From contig NZ_JNYD01000007.1 in the NCBI RefSeq assembly GCF_000717175.1, positions 124,001 through 188,000 of the forward strand: a DNA stretch of 64,000 nt. Reading direction: 5' to 3'. Source of the stretch: Pseudonocardia autotrophica. Its GTDB lineage: Bacteria > Actinomycetota > Actinomycetes > Mycobacteriales > Pseudonocardiaceae. Below, piece after piece: positions 32,735-40,546 of this stretch. The stretch's first letter is position 1. The number at the start of each line of letters is the position of its first letter. Below the pieces are notes generated by a model that ran no database searches, was not told the DNA's origin, and saw only the letters and a list, made by a program, of their open reading frames with translations. Both the position numbers and the translations under genes were made by a program.

Positions 32735-35554
32735 ATGAGCCCCGCCACGAAGTCACCCGCCACACCGGCCGCCGGGAAGTCCGCGGCGAGCACCGGGAAG
32801 ACCGCCGCGCCCGAGGGCAGGCGGCTGCTGCTGCTCGACGGTCACTCCCTCGCCTACCGGGCGTTCTTCGCCCTGCCCGCGGAGAACTTCCGCACGGGCA
32901 CGGGGCAGACCACGAACGCCGTCTACGGCTTCACGTCGATGCTCATCAACCAGCTCCGTGACGAGCAGCCGACGCACCTGGCCGTGGCGTTCGACGTCTC
33001 GCGCAAGACCTTCCGGGCGGAGCGGTACGCGGACTACAAGGCGAACCGCACCAGCACGCCGGACGACTTCCGCGGCCAGGTCGACCTCATCAAGGAGGTC
33101 CTGCGCGCGCTGAACATCCCGGTGTTCGCCGTCGAGGGCTTCGAGGCGGACGACATCATCGCCACGCTGGCCACGCAGGCCGAGTCGCAGGGCTTCGAGG
33201 TGCTCATCACCACCGGCGACCGGGACGCGTTCCAGCTGGTCACCGACAACGTCACGGTGCTGTACCCGAAGCGGGGCGTGTCGGACCTGGGGCGCATCGA
33301 CCCGGCGGAGGTCGACAAGCGCTACGGGCTCACCCCGACCCAGTACCCGGACTTCGCGGCGCTGCGCGGCGACCCCAGCGACAACCTGCCGAACATCCCG
33401 GGCGTGGGGGAGAAGACGGCGGCCAAGTGGGTCCGCGAGTTCGGCTCGCTCGGCGAGCTCACCGACCGGGTGGACGAGGTGAAGGGCAAGGCGGGGGACG
33501 CGCTGCGCGCCAACCTGGCCAACGTCCTGATGAACCGCCAGCTCACCGAGCTGGTGCGGGACGTACCGCTCGACAGCGTGCCCGCCGAGCTCGAGGTCCG
33601 GCCCTGGGACCGGGACGCGGTCCACCGGCTGTTCGACGAGCTGGAGTTCCGGGTGCTGCGCGAGCGGCTGTTCGCCACGCTGCAGAGCGCCGAGCCGGAG
33701 GCCGAGTCGGGCTTCGACGTGCAGGGCGGGACCGTCGCGCCGGGCACCGTGCGCACCTGGCTGGCCGAGCACGCGCGCGACGGGCGGCGGGTCGGCGTCG
33801 CGTTCTCCGGGGTGGCCGGCGGGATCACCGAGCGGGACTTCACCGGGATCGCGCTGGCCACCGGCGAGCCGACGCTGGAGGACCGGGCCGGCCTGAACTC
33901 CCGCCCACCCGCCGACGCCGGTGTCCCCGTGGCCGGGTACGTGGACGTCCGGCTGCTGGAGCCGGACGACGAGGCGGCCCTGGGGGAGTGGTTGGCCGAC
34001 CCGGCGGTGCCCAAGGCCTCGCACGACGTGAAGGCGGTGCTGCACGGGCTGCGCGGCCGGGGCTGGACGCTCGGGGGCCTGACCAGCGACACCGCGCTCG
34101 CCGCGTACCTCGCGCGGCCCGGGCAGCGCAGCTTCGACCTCGCCGACCTGGCCCTGCGCTACCTCCGGCGGGAGCTCGCCATGGAGGGCGGGGAGGGCGA
34201 CGGCCAGCTGTCCCTGCTGGGCGGCGAGGAGGAGGCCGACGCGAAGCACGCCGAGACCGAGATGGTGTCGGCGTCGGCGGTGGCCGAGCTGGCCGACGCG
34301 CTCGGCGCCGAGCTGGCCGAGAAGGAGCAGACCCGGCTGCTGCTCGAGCTGGAGCAGCCGCTGGCGTTCGTGCTCGCCGACCTCGAGGCCGCGGGCATCG
34401 CCGTGGACCGGGACCACCTGGAGTCGCTCGAGTCCGAGTTCGCGGCCCAGGTGAAGGAGGCCGCGCGCGCCGCCTACGAGGTGATCGGCAAGGAGATCAA
34501 CCTCGGCTCGCCGAAGCAGCTGCAGGTCGTGCTGTTCGACGAGCTGAGCATGCCGAAGACCAAGCGCACCAAGACCGGCTACACCACGGACGCGGACGCG
34601 CTGCAGAGCCTCTACGAGCAGACCGAGCACCCCTTCCTCATGCACCTGCTGCAGCACCGGGACGCCACGCGGCTCAAGGTCACGGTCGACGGGCTGCTCA
34701 AGTCGATCGCGGCCGACGGGCGGATCCACACCACGTACAGCCAGACGATCGCGGCGACCGGTCGGCTGTCGTCGACCGACCCGAACCTGCAGAACGTGCC
34801 GATCCGCACCGCCGCGGGGCGGCGGATCCGCGAGACCTTCGTGGTCGGCGAGGGCTACGGCGAGCTGATGACCGCCGACTACAGCCAGATCGAGATGCGG
34901 ATCATGGCGCACCTCTCCGAGGACGAGGCGCTGATCGAGGCGTTCAACTCGAAGCGGGACTTCCACTCGGAGACCGCGTCGAAGGTGTTCGGCGTGGCGG
35001 CGGACGAGGTCACCCCCGAGCAGCGCGCCAAGATCAAGGCGATGAACTACGGCCTGGCCTACGGGCTGTCGGCGTTCGGGCTCTCCGGGCAGCTGCGGAT
35101 CTCCACCGAGGAGGCCCGCGCCCTGATGGAGGACTACTTCGAGACCTTCGGCGGCGTGCGGGACTACCTGCGCTCGATCGTCGACGTGGCCCGCAAGGAG
35201 GGCTACACCGCCACCATGCTGGGCCGGCGTCGCTACCTCCCCGACCTGACCAGCGACAACCGGCAGCGCCGCGAGATGGCCGAGCGGATGGCCCTCAACG
35301 CGCCGATCCAGGGCAGCGCGGCGGACATCATCAAGGTCGCGATGCTCAACGTGCACACCGCACTGTCCGCGGCCTCGCTGCGCAGCCGGATGCTGCTCCA
35401 GGTGCACGACGAGCTGGTGCTCGAGGTCGCGGAGGGCGAGCGCGAGGCCGTCGAGGAGCTGGTGCGCCGGGAGATGGGCGCGGCCGAGACGCTGTCGGTG
35501 CCGCTCGAGGTGTCGGTCGGGTACGGCCGCAGCTGGGACGACGCGGCGCACTGA
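32735..35554 (+). CDS. polA: DNA polymerase I
   Basis: Full-length PolI of 939 residues with an N-terminal 5'-3' exonuclease (LLLDGHSLAYRAFFALP, EADDIIATLA, TTGDRDAFQLV), a central 3'-5' exonuclease-like domain and a C-terminal family A polymerase (motif A MTADYSQIEMRIMAHLS, motif B RAKIKAMNYGLAYG, motif C LLQVHDELVLE). The central domain lacks the FDxE metal residues (here VGVAFSG), so proofreading should be absent, as in other actinobacterial PolI. The leaderless ATG is supported by a -10 hexamer 8 nt upstream. The last codon and stop (CAC TGA) form the first copy of a 14-bp tandem repeat. Confidence 0.97.
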   Translation: MSPATKSPATPAAGKSAASTGKTAAPEGRRLLLLDGHSLAYRAFFALPAENFRTGTGQTTNAVYGFTSMLINQLRDEQPTHLAVAFDVSRKTFRAERYADYKANRTSTPDDFRGQVDLIKEVLRALNIPVFAVEGFEADDIIATLATQAESQGFEVLITTGDRDAFQLVTDNVTVLYPKRGVSDLGRIDPAEVDKRYGLTPTQYPDFAALRGDPSDNLPNIPGVGEKTAAKWVREFGSLGELTDRVDEVKGKAGDALRANLANVLMNRQLTELVRDVPLDSVPAELEVRPWDRDAVHRLFDELEFRVLRERLFATLQSAEPEAESGFDVQGGTVAPGTVRTWLAEHARDGRRVGVAFSGVAGGITERDFTGIALATGEPTLEDRAGLNSRPPADAGVPVAGYVDVRLLEPDDEAALGEWLADPAVPKASHDVKAVLHGLRGRGWTLGGLTSDTALAAYLARPGQRSFDLADLALRYLRRELAMEGGEGDGQLSLLGGEEEADAKHAETEMVSASAVAELADALGAELAEKEQTRLLLELEQPLAFVLADLEAAGIAVDRDHLESLESEFAAQVKEAARAAYEVIGKEINLGSPKQLQVVLFDELSMPKTKRTKTGYTTDADALQSLYEQTEHPFLMHLLQHRDATRLKVTVDGLLKSIAADGRIHTTYSQTIAATGRLSSTDPNLQNVPIRTAAGRRIRETFVVGEGYGELMTADYSQIEMRIMAHLSEDEALIEAFNSKRDFHSETASKVFGVAADEVTPEQRAKIKAMNYGLAYGLSAFGLSGQLRISTEEARALMEDYFETFGGVRDYLRSIVDVARKEGYTATMLGRRRYLPDLTSDNRQRREMAERMALNAPIQGSAADIIKVAMLNVHTALSAASLRSRMLLQVHDELVLEVAEGEREAVEELVRREMGAAETLSVPLEVSVGYGRSWDDAAH

Positions 35555-35632
35555 CCGGACAGCACTGATCGAACGGCACTGACCGGACGGCACTGACCGG
35601 ACGGCACTGACCGGACGGCACTGACCGGAAAC
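35549..35632. repeat. 14-bp tandem repeat across the polA stop codon
   Basis: Six copies of CACTGACCGGACGG (period 14) starting at 35549, 35563, 35577, 35591, 35605 and 35619; the second and third carry small changes. The first copy includes the final His codon and TGA of polA. Confidence 0.9.
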
Positions 35633-35671
35633 CCGGGTGCGGGGCCGGGCGCGGCCCAGCAGGATGGCGCG

Positions 35672-36262
35672 GTGCTGCTCGGCCCCTCGGACCCCTTGCC
35701 CGCGGGGCCCCGCCGCATCCTCGTCGCCGGATGCTCCGGCTCCGGCAAGTCGACCCTCGGCCGCGCGCTCGAGGCGCGGCTGGGGCTGCCCTACACCGAA
35801 CTCGACGGCCTGTTCCACGGGCCGGACTGGGTGCCGCGGCCCGAGTTCGCCGCCGACGTCGCGGCGCTGGCCGGCGGCGAGCAGTGGATCACCGAGTACG
35901 GCTACTCCGCGGCCCGGCCGCTCGTGCTGCCGCGCGCCGAGCTGCTGGTGTGGCTCGACCTCCCGCGCGCGGTGGTGACGCGGCAGGTCGTGCCGCGGAC
36001 CGTCACGCGGCGGATCCGCCGTCAGGAGCTGTGGAACGGCAACGTCGAGCCGCCGTTCCGGACCTTCCTGAGCGACCCGGACCACATCGTCCGGTGGGCG
36101 TGGCGCACCCACGGCAGGACCGCCGTCCGGGTCGGGGAGGTGCAGGAGCGCAGGCCCGACCTGCCCGTCGTGCGCCTGCGCACCCGCCGTGAGGTCCGGC
36201 AGTGGCTCGCCGGCCCGGTGGCCGCCCTCGCCCCCACCACCGAGCACACCGGCAACCCCTGA
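35672..36262 (+). CDS. P-loop adenylate-kinase-like protein
   Basis: A 196-residue nucleotide kinase-fold protein: Walker A GCSGSGKST, then ALEARLGLPYTELDGLFHGP, a lid-like WVPRPEFAADV and LVWLDLPRAVVTRQV. This pattern is typical of the adenylate kinase / FlaR-type topology-modulation group, whose substrate is not established. GTG 35672 is preceded by CAGGAT ending 6 nt upstream, a leaderless arrangement. It is convergent with the alcohol dehydrogenase gene across a 22-bp repeat array. Confidence 0.75.
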   Translation: MLLGPSDPLPAGPRRILVAGCSGSGKSTLGRALEARLGLPYTELDGLFHGPDWVPRPEFAADVAALAGGEQWITEYGYSAARPLVLPRAELLVWLDLPRAVVTRQVVPRTVTRRIRRQELWNGNVEPPFRTFLSDPDHIVRWAWRTHGRTAVRVGEVQERRPDLPVVRLRTRREVRQWLAGPVAALAPTTEHTGNP

Positions 36263-36264
36263 CC

Positions 36265-36390
36265 GCGAGTCGGGAGCTCTGGCAGCGCGAGTCGGGAGTT
36301 CCGGCAGCGCGAGTCGGGAGTTCCGGCAGCGCGAGTCGGGAGTTCCGGCAGCGCGAGTCGGGAGTTCCGGCAGCGCGAGTCGCGCTCGGG
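36265..36390. repeat. 22-bp intergenic tandem repeat, array B
   Basis: Six copies starting at 36265, 36287, 36309, 36331, 36353 and 36375, core GCGAGTCGGGAGTTCCGGC on the plus strand. This is the reverse complement of the core in arrays A and C. It fills the whole gap between two convergent genes. Confidence 0.92.
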
Positions 36391-36391
36391 T

Positions 36392-37420
36392 TCAGGGCAC
36401 CAGCACGCCCCGGCCGTGCATCCTACCGTGCTCGAGGTCCGCGAAGGCGTCGGCGAAGGCGTCGAGGGAGTACCGGCGGGCCCGCACCGTGACCCCACCG
36501 GCGGCCGCGAGGGCAACCAGCTCGCGGAGGTCGTCGAACGTCCCGACTGCATTGCCGACCACGCTGATCTCGGGCAGGACCAGGGCGAAGGTCGGCACCC
36601 GCAGCTCCCCGCCGTAGCCGACGATGAAGTACGTGCCGCGCGGCCGCACCATCGCCAGCGCGGTGCCGACGGCGTCGCCCTCGCCCACGAAGTCGATCAC
36701 GGCGTGCGCTCCGGCCCCGTCGGTGAGGTCGCGGACGCCGTCGACCTCCCCACCGTCGACCGGCAGCACGTGGTGCGCCCCGGACTCGGTGGCCAGCGCG
36801 CGGGCCTCGGGATCGGGATCGACGGCGACGATCGTGGCCGCGGTCAGCGCACGCAGGCACTGGATGCCGATGTGGCCGAGCCCGCCGACGCCGACCACCG
36901 CGACCGTCGTTCCCGGGCCGAGCAAGGGCACTGCCTTGCGTGCGACGTGCATCGCCGTGAGCCCGGCGTCGGCGTGCGGGGCGAGGTCGACGGCATTGAG
37001 ACCCGCCGGCAGCGGGAGGACGCCGCGCTCGGTGGTGAGCAGCAGGTCCGCGAAGCCGCCCGCCCGGGTGAGGCCGGTGAAGGAGAGGCCGCGGGCGCAG
37101 CGCATGTCGTCGCCGATGCGGCAGGCCGCGCACGTGCCGCAGCTCTGCTGGGGATGGCAGATGACGGTGTCGCCCGGCGCCACGGCCTGCACCTCCGGCC
37201 CGACCGCCTCGACCACGCCGGTGTTCTCGTGGCCCAGGGTGAGGGGAAGGTCCGTCGGCACGGCCGGGGCGAACCAGCCGTCGCGGATGTGCAGGTCGGT
37301 GCGGCAGAGGCCGGCGCCGGCGACCCGCACGACCACGTCGTGCGGGCCGGTCGCCTCCGGTTCGGGCACCTGGTCGAGCTGGGGTGGCTTGCCGTAGGAG
37401 TGCAGCCGCACGGCCCGCAT
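36392..37420 (-). CDS. Zinc-dependent alcohol dehydrogenase (MDR family)
   Basis: A 342-residue medium-chain dehydrogenase. Catalytic zinc region CRTDLHIRDG and GHENTG; structural zinc cysteines CGTCAACRIGDDMRC; NAD loop GVGGLGHIG followed by an acidic residue (VAVDPD), which favours NAD over NADP. The closing helix and DAFADLEHGRMHGRGVLVP are typical of alcohol dehydrogenases. ATG has GGGAGG upstream. A CRP-like box lies 23 bp before the start. A MOSC gene is upstream on the same strand, 77 bp away, so the two may be co-transcribed. The substrate is not inferable. Confidence 0.92.
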   Translation of the reverse strand: MRAVRLHSYGKPPQLDQVPEPEATGPHDVVVRVAGAGLCRTDLHIRDGWFAPAVPTDLPLTLGHENTGVVEAVGPEVQAVAPGDTVICHPQQSCGTCAACRIGDDMRCARGLSFTGLTRAGGFADLLLTTERGVLPLPAGLNAVDLAPHADAGLTAMHVARKAVPLLGPGTTVAVVGVGGLGHIGIQCLRALTAATIVAVDPDPEARALATESGAHHVLPVDGGEVDGVRDLTDGAGAHAVIDFVGEGDAVGTALAMVRPRGTYFIVGYGGELRVPTFALVLPEISVVGNAVGTFDDLRELVALAAAGGVTVRARRYSLDAFADAFADLEHGRMHGRGVLVP

Positions 37421-37442
37421 GGGGACCTCCCTGAGGTCGAAG

Positions 37443-37458
37443 TGTGCCGAGCGTCACA
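37443..37458 (-). promoter_or_regulatory. CRP-like site upstream of the alcohol dehydrogenase
   Basis: Plus-strand TGTGC-N6-TCACA, one base off the CRP consensus TGTGA-N6-TCACA and inside the longer dyad AGTGTG...CACACT. It sits 23 bp before the ATG, where binding would probably overlap the promoter. Confidence 0.45.
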
Positions 37459-37497
37459 CTCGTCGTCGGGCGGCGGTAGTACGCAGTTCGACGTACC

Positions 37498-38082
37498 TCA
37501 GAGTGCTGGGCGGGCGACGACGGCGGCCAGCTCGGCCGGCACGGCGAGGGTGGCGGCGCCCCGGCGGAGCACGCCGTCGGACAGCGGCTCGCAGCGCACG
37601 CCACCGCGCCCGCGGAGGGCCTTGAAGGCCCCGGGTGCCAGCACGACGTCCATCCAGCGGCAGGGGTGCGCCGCGCGGTGCGCCCGGAACCGGACGCGAC
37701 CGTCGCCGGAGTCGAGCGTGAACTCGGCGCCGGTGCCGGCCAGGGCGTCGACCGCGGCCCCGCGCAGGACGATGGTCCGGCGGGCCAGGACGGGGTCGAA
37801 GCGCGGCACACCGAGATCGGTCGCGACGGCCTCGAGCGCCTCCGCCGACAGCAGGGTCACCGCCGCGCGCCGGTGCGCCGCGTGGTTGAAGTACCGGTCG
37901 CCGACGACGCCGAGCCCGGCCCGGACCTCGATCCGGTCCTGCCGCGGGTCCTCGGGATCCGGCCGTGGCCCGTCCGCCGGGCGGCCCTCGTACGCGTGCA
38001 CGGGCGAGGCGACCAGCTCGACGATCTCGACGGCGATGCCCACCGGCGCCTCGGTCGCGTCCTGCGCGGCGATCTCCTGCAC
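37498..38082 (-). CDS. MOSC domain protein
   Basis: A 194-residue MOSC (molybdenum cofactor sulfurase C-terminal) protein: VELVASPVHAYEGRP opening, GDRYFNHAAHRRAAVTLLS, and the conserved cysteine in HPCRWMD, which in the family carries sulfur or molybdopterin. It probably takes part in sulfur transfer to a molybdenum enzyme, but none is in the window. GTG 38082 is chosen because CATCAT lies 6 nt upstream at leaderless distance; the longer frame would add residues overlapping the divergent AraC gene promoter. Confidence 0.82.
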   Translation of the reverse strand: MQEIAAQDATEAPVGIAVEIVELVASPVHAYEGRPADGPRPDPEDPRQDRIEVRAGLGVVGDRYFNHAAHRRAAVTLLSAEALEAVATDLGVPRFDPVLARRTIVLRGAAVDALAGTGAEFTLDSGDGRVRFRAHRAAHPCRWMDVVLAPGAFKALRGRGGVRCEPLSDGVLRRGAATLAVPAELAAVVARPAL

Positions 38083-38116
38083 GCTCCGATGATGCCCGCG
38101 GAGCAGCCCGAGCTGG

Positions 38117-38122
38117 GACGAT
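38117..38122 (+). promoter_or_regulatory. Leaderless -10-like element for the AraC gene
   Basis: GACGAT ends 6 nt before ATG 38129. The minus-strand CATCAT for the MOSC gene lies at 38089-38094, so the two promoters face apart within 46 bp. Confidence 0.35.
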
Positions 38123-38128
38123 GACGGC

Positions 38129-38629
38129 ATGACCCGCGGCACGCCCCGGCCCGCGGTCGCGTACGTCCGGCGGGCCCGCGACCTGATCGACCGCGACTAC
38201 GCCGAGCCGCTGGACCTCGACGCCATGGCCGCGGCCGCCGGCTTCTCGCGTTTCCACTTCGCCCGCGCCTTCCGCGCGGCGTACGGCGAGACGCCCGCGG
38301 CCTACCTGACCCGGCGACGGGTGGAGCGGGCCAAGGACCTGCTGCGTTCGGCGAACCTCACGGTGACCGAGATCTGCCACCTCGTCGGCTTCACCAGCCT
38401 CGGCTCCTTCAGCAGCCGCTTCACCGAGCTGGTCGGCCTGAGCCCGACCGCGTACCGGGACGAGCACGTCCGCCGGGGCGGTCCGCCCCCCATCCCCGGC
38501 TGCGTCCTCATGAGCTGGACGCGCCCGCCCGCACCGCGCACGCCGGACACCGCAAGCACGGAGAAGCCTCCGGACGCCGAGCGGTCCTACCGTTCCCCCG
38601 ACCGATCCACCGAGGAGGGAACACCGTGA
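38129..38629 (+). CDS. AraC-family transcriptional regulator (short form)
   Basis: A 166-residue protein that is almost only the AraC DNA-binding domain: two helix-turn-helix units (LDLDAMAAAAGFSRFHFARAF and VTEICHLVGFTSLGSFSSRF) with the signature LVGLSPTAYRDE. There is no ligand-binding domain; the C-terminal 45 residues are polar and lack motifs. It overlaps a VOC-family gene (38626), a frequent pairing in actinobacteria, where it may control that gene. Divergent from the MOSC gene. Confidence 0.9.
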   Translation: MTRGTPRPAVAYVRRARDLIDRDYAEPLDLDAMAAAAGFSRFHFARAFRAAYGETPAAYLTRRRVERAKDLLRSANLTVTEICHLVGFTSLGSFSSRFTELVGLSPTAYRDEHVRRGGPPPIPGCVLMSWTRPPAPRTPDTASTEKPPDAERSYRSPDRSTEEGTP

Positions 38630-39048
38630 TCGACCGCATGTCCCACACCACCATCTGGGTCCTGGACCAGGACTCCGCCAGGACCTTCTACACCGGCAAG
38701 CTCGGCTTCGAGGTGCGCACCGACGTCGTGATGGGCCCGGAGTCCGAGGGCGGGATCCGCTGGCTGACCGTCGGCCCGCCGGGCCGCCCCGACCAGGAGC
38801 TGATCCTCGCCGACCCGGCGATGGGCCACGACCCGTCGACGGCCGGCCAGATCCGCGAGCTCGTCGCGAAGGGGGCGCTCGGCACGGGCGTGATGGCGAC
38901 GGACGACTGCCACGCCACCCACGCCGAGCTCGCCGGGCGCGGGGTCGAGTTCCTGCAGCCGCCGGCCGAGCGGCCGTACGGCATCGAGGCCGTGTTCGTC
39001 GACGACTCGGGCAACTGGTTCAGCCTCTGCCAGCGGCACCCGGCCTGA
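38626..39048 (+). CDS. VOC-family (glyoxalase/bleomycin-resistance fold) protein
   Basis: A 140-residue vicinal-oxygen-chelate protein: SHTTIWVLDQDSARTFYTGK, a first beta-alpha-beta unit, then GVEFLQPPAERPYGIEAVF and DDSGNWFSLCQ. Possible metal ligands are the His in MSHTT and the Glu in GIEAVF. Dioxygenase, isomerase and antibiotic-binding members share this fold, so no reaction is assigned. It overlaps the AraC stop (GTG 38626, with GAGGAGG upstream). Confidence 0.85.
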   Translation: MIDRMSHTTIWVLDQDSARTFYTGKLGFEVRTDVVMGPESEGGIRWLTVGPPGRPDQELILADPAMGHDPSTAGQIRELVAKGALGTGVMATDDCHATHAELAGRGVEFLQPPAERPYGIEAVFVDDSGNWFSLCQRHPA

Positions 39049-39119
39049 GCTCCCGTCCCGTGGCGATCGTCTCGGCCGCGGGGCGGCGCGCCGCACGCGG
39101 GGGCCGGGTGCCGCGCCGG

Positions 39120-39125
39120 TAGCGT
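39120..39125 (+). promoter_or_regulatory. Probable -10 element of ruvC
   Basis: TAGCGT, 28 nt before GTG 39154, with ribosome site GAGGGGAG at 39141-39148. Confidence 0.4.
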
Positions 39126-39153
39126 GCGGCGCGGACCGGTGAGGGGAGCGCGC

Positions 39154-39780
39154 GTGCGGGTGCTCGGAGTCGACCCGGGGCTGACCCGGTGCGGCCTCGG
39201 CGTGGTCGACGGCGACGGCGGCCGCCAGGTGGCGTGCGTCGACGTCGGCGTCGTGCGCAGCGACGTCGACCTGCCGGTGGACCGGCGGCTCCTCGTGGTC
39301 GCCGACGAGGTGGAGCGCTGGATCGCGCGGCACCGGCCGGACGTCGTGGCCGTCGAGCGGGTGTTCAGCCAGCACAACGTCCGCACCGTGATGGGGACCG
39401 CGCAGGCCAGCGGCGTCGTCGCGCTCGTGGCCGCCCGGGCCGGGCTGCCGGTAGCCTTCCACACCCCGAGCGAGGTCAAGGCCGCCGTCACGGGGGCGGG
39501 CCGCGCGGACAAGGCGCAGGTCACGACCATGGTCACGCGAGTGCTCGGGCTGGCCGAGGCGCCGAGGCCGGCCGACGCCGCCGACGCCCTCGCCCTCGCG
39601 ATCTGCCACTGCTGGCGGGCCCCGATGATGACCCGCATGGCGGAGGCGGAGCGCCGGGCCGCCGAGATCGCGAAGGCGCACAAGGCCCGCCTCGCCGCGG
39701 CGCAGAGGGAGCGCCAGAAGCAACGGCAGCAGCTGGAGAAGCAGCGGCTCGCCGAGTCCGCCGCCCGCCCCCGCCGCTGA
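39154..39780 (+). CDS. ruvC: Crossover junction endodeoxyribonuclease RuvC
   Basis: A 208-residue Holliday-junction resolvase. It has the RNase-H-like opening [12 protein letters not shown] with the first catalytic Asp, the middle Glu in [26 protein letters not shown], and the closing acidic pair in [14 protein letters not shown] charged, Lys/Gln-rich tail ([20 protein letters not shown]) extends beyond the usual fold. GTG 39154 is chosen for GAGGGGAG upstream and because homology begins at [10 protein letters not shown] 22-bp repeat follows the stop and separates it from ruvA, which has its own LexA box. Confidence 0.95.
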   Translation: MRVLGVDPGLTRCGLGVVDGDGGRQVACVDVGVVRSDVDLPVDRRLLVVADEVERWIARHRPDVVAVERVFSQHNVRTVMGTAQASGVVALVAARAGLPVAFHTPSEVKAAVTGAGRADKAQVTTMVTRVLGLAEAPRPADAADALALAICHCWRAPMMTRMAEAERRAAEIAKAHKARLAAAQRERQKQRQQLEKQRLAESAARPRR

Positions 39781-39781
39781 C

Positions 39782-39832
39782 CCGGAGCTCGCGACTCGCG
39801 GTGCCGGAACTCCCGACTCGCGGGGGCTGCGG
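39782..39832. repeat. 22-bp intergenic repeat, array C
   Basis: Two copies starting at 39792 and 39814 immediately after the ruvC stop. This 51-nt block equals 11200-11250 except at one base, including the non-repeat 3' end GGGGGCTGCGG. Confidence 0.92.
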
Positions 39833-39883
39833 CGGGACACGCCGAGGGGCGGGGCAGCGGGCGGGGGTGTCGGTGGGCCCCGG

Positions 39884-39911
39884 TAGCCTTCGGCCTCGAA
39901 CGACTGTTCGC
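39884..39911 (+). promoter_or_regulatory. ruvAB promoter with LexA (SOS) box
   Basis: TAGCCT (39884-39889) is followed by TCGAAC-gact-GTTCGC at 39896-39911. The box matches the actinobacterial/Bacillus LexA consensus TCGAAC-N4-GTTCGA at 11 of 12 positions. It covers the expected transcription start, as for a repressor site. Confidence 0.75.
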
Positions 39912-39928
39912 AGGAGCGGGGGAGTGCC

Positions 39929-40546
39929 GTGATCGCGTCCGTGCGCGGGCCCGTGCTGGAGATCGGGCTGGACCACGCCGTGGTCGAGGTCGGCGGCGTC
40001 GGGCTGGCGGTGTTCTGCACCCCGGCCACGCTGGCGGGCCTGCGCCGCGGCACCGAGGCCCGGCTGTCCACCACGTTGATCGTGCGCGAGGAGTCGCTGA
40101 CCCTGTTCGGCTTCGCCGACGCGGACGAGCGGGAGCTGTTCCTGCTGCTGCAGACGGTGAGCGGGATCGGGCCGCGGCTCGCGCTCGCCACGATCGCCGT
40201 CCTGGAGCCGGAGGTGCTGCGCCGCGCCCTGCACGACGGCGACCTGGCCACGCTGACCCGCATCCCGGGCGTCGGCAAGAAGAGCGCCGAGCGGCTCGTG
40301 GTGGAGCTGCGGGACAAGGTCGTCGTCGCACCCGCGCCGGTCACCGCGGCGGGCGCGGCCCTCCCGGTCACCGCCGGCAACGGTGCCTCGCCGGTCCGCG
40401 ACCAGGTCGTCGAGGCGCTGGTCGGCCTCGGCTTCACGCTCAAGCCCGCGGAGCAGGCGGTCGACGCCGTGCTCGCCGACAAGCCCGGGGCCGAGGCCTC
40501 GCAGCTGCTGCGCGCCGCGCTGGCCGGCCTGGGCCGGAGCAGGTGA
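39929..40546 (+). CDS. ruvA: Holliday junction DNA helicase subunit RuvA
   Basis: A 205-residue RuvA: N-terminal OB fold ([20 protein letters not shown]), two helix-hairpin-helix motifs ([20 protein letters not shown] and [20 protein letters not shown]) and a C-terminal domain III ([20 protein letters not shown]). It holds the junction while RuvB pumps DNA. CAGGAG lies upstream of GTG 39929. It overlaps ruvB by GTGA. Confidence 0.97.
   Translation: MIASVRGPVLEIGLDHAVVEVGGVGLAVFCTPATLAGLRRGTEARLSTTLIVREESLTLFGFADADERELFLLLQTVSGIGPRLALATIAVLEPEVLRRALHDGDLATLTRIPGVGKKSAERLVVELRDKVVVAPAPVTAAGAALPVTAGNGASPVRDQVVEALVGLGFTLKPAEQAVDAVLADKPGAEASQLLRAALAGLGRSR

Noticed and set aside
36265..36390. Possible CRISPR array
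   Set aside because: The copies are directly joined with a 22-bp period and no unique spacers, and no cas gene is present.
39124..39153. Earlier GTG start for ruvC at 39124
   Set aside because: It would overlap the -10 element and add residues before the conserved MRVLGVDPG; the ribosome site fits 39154.
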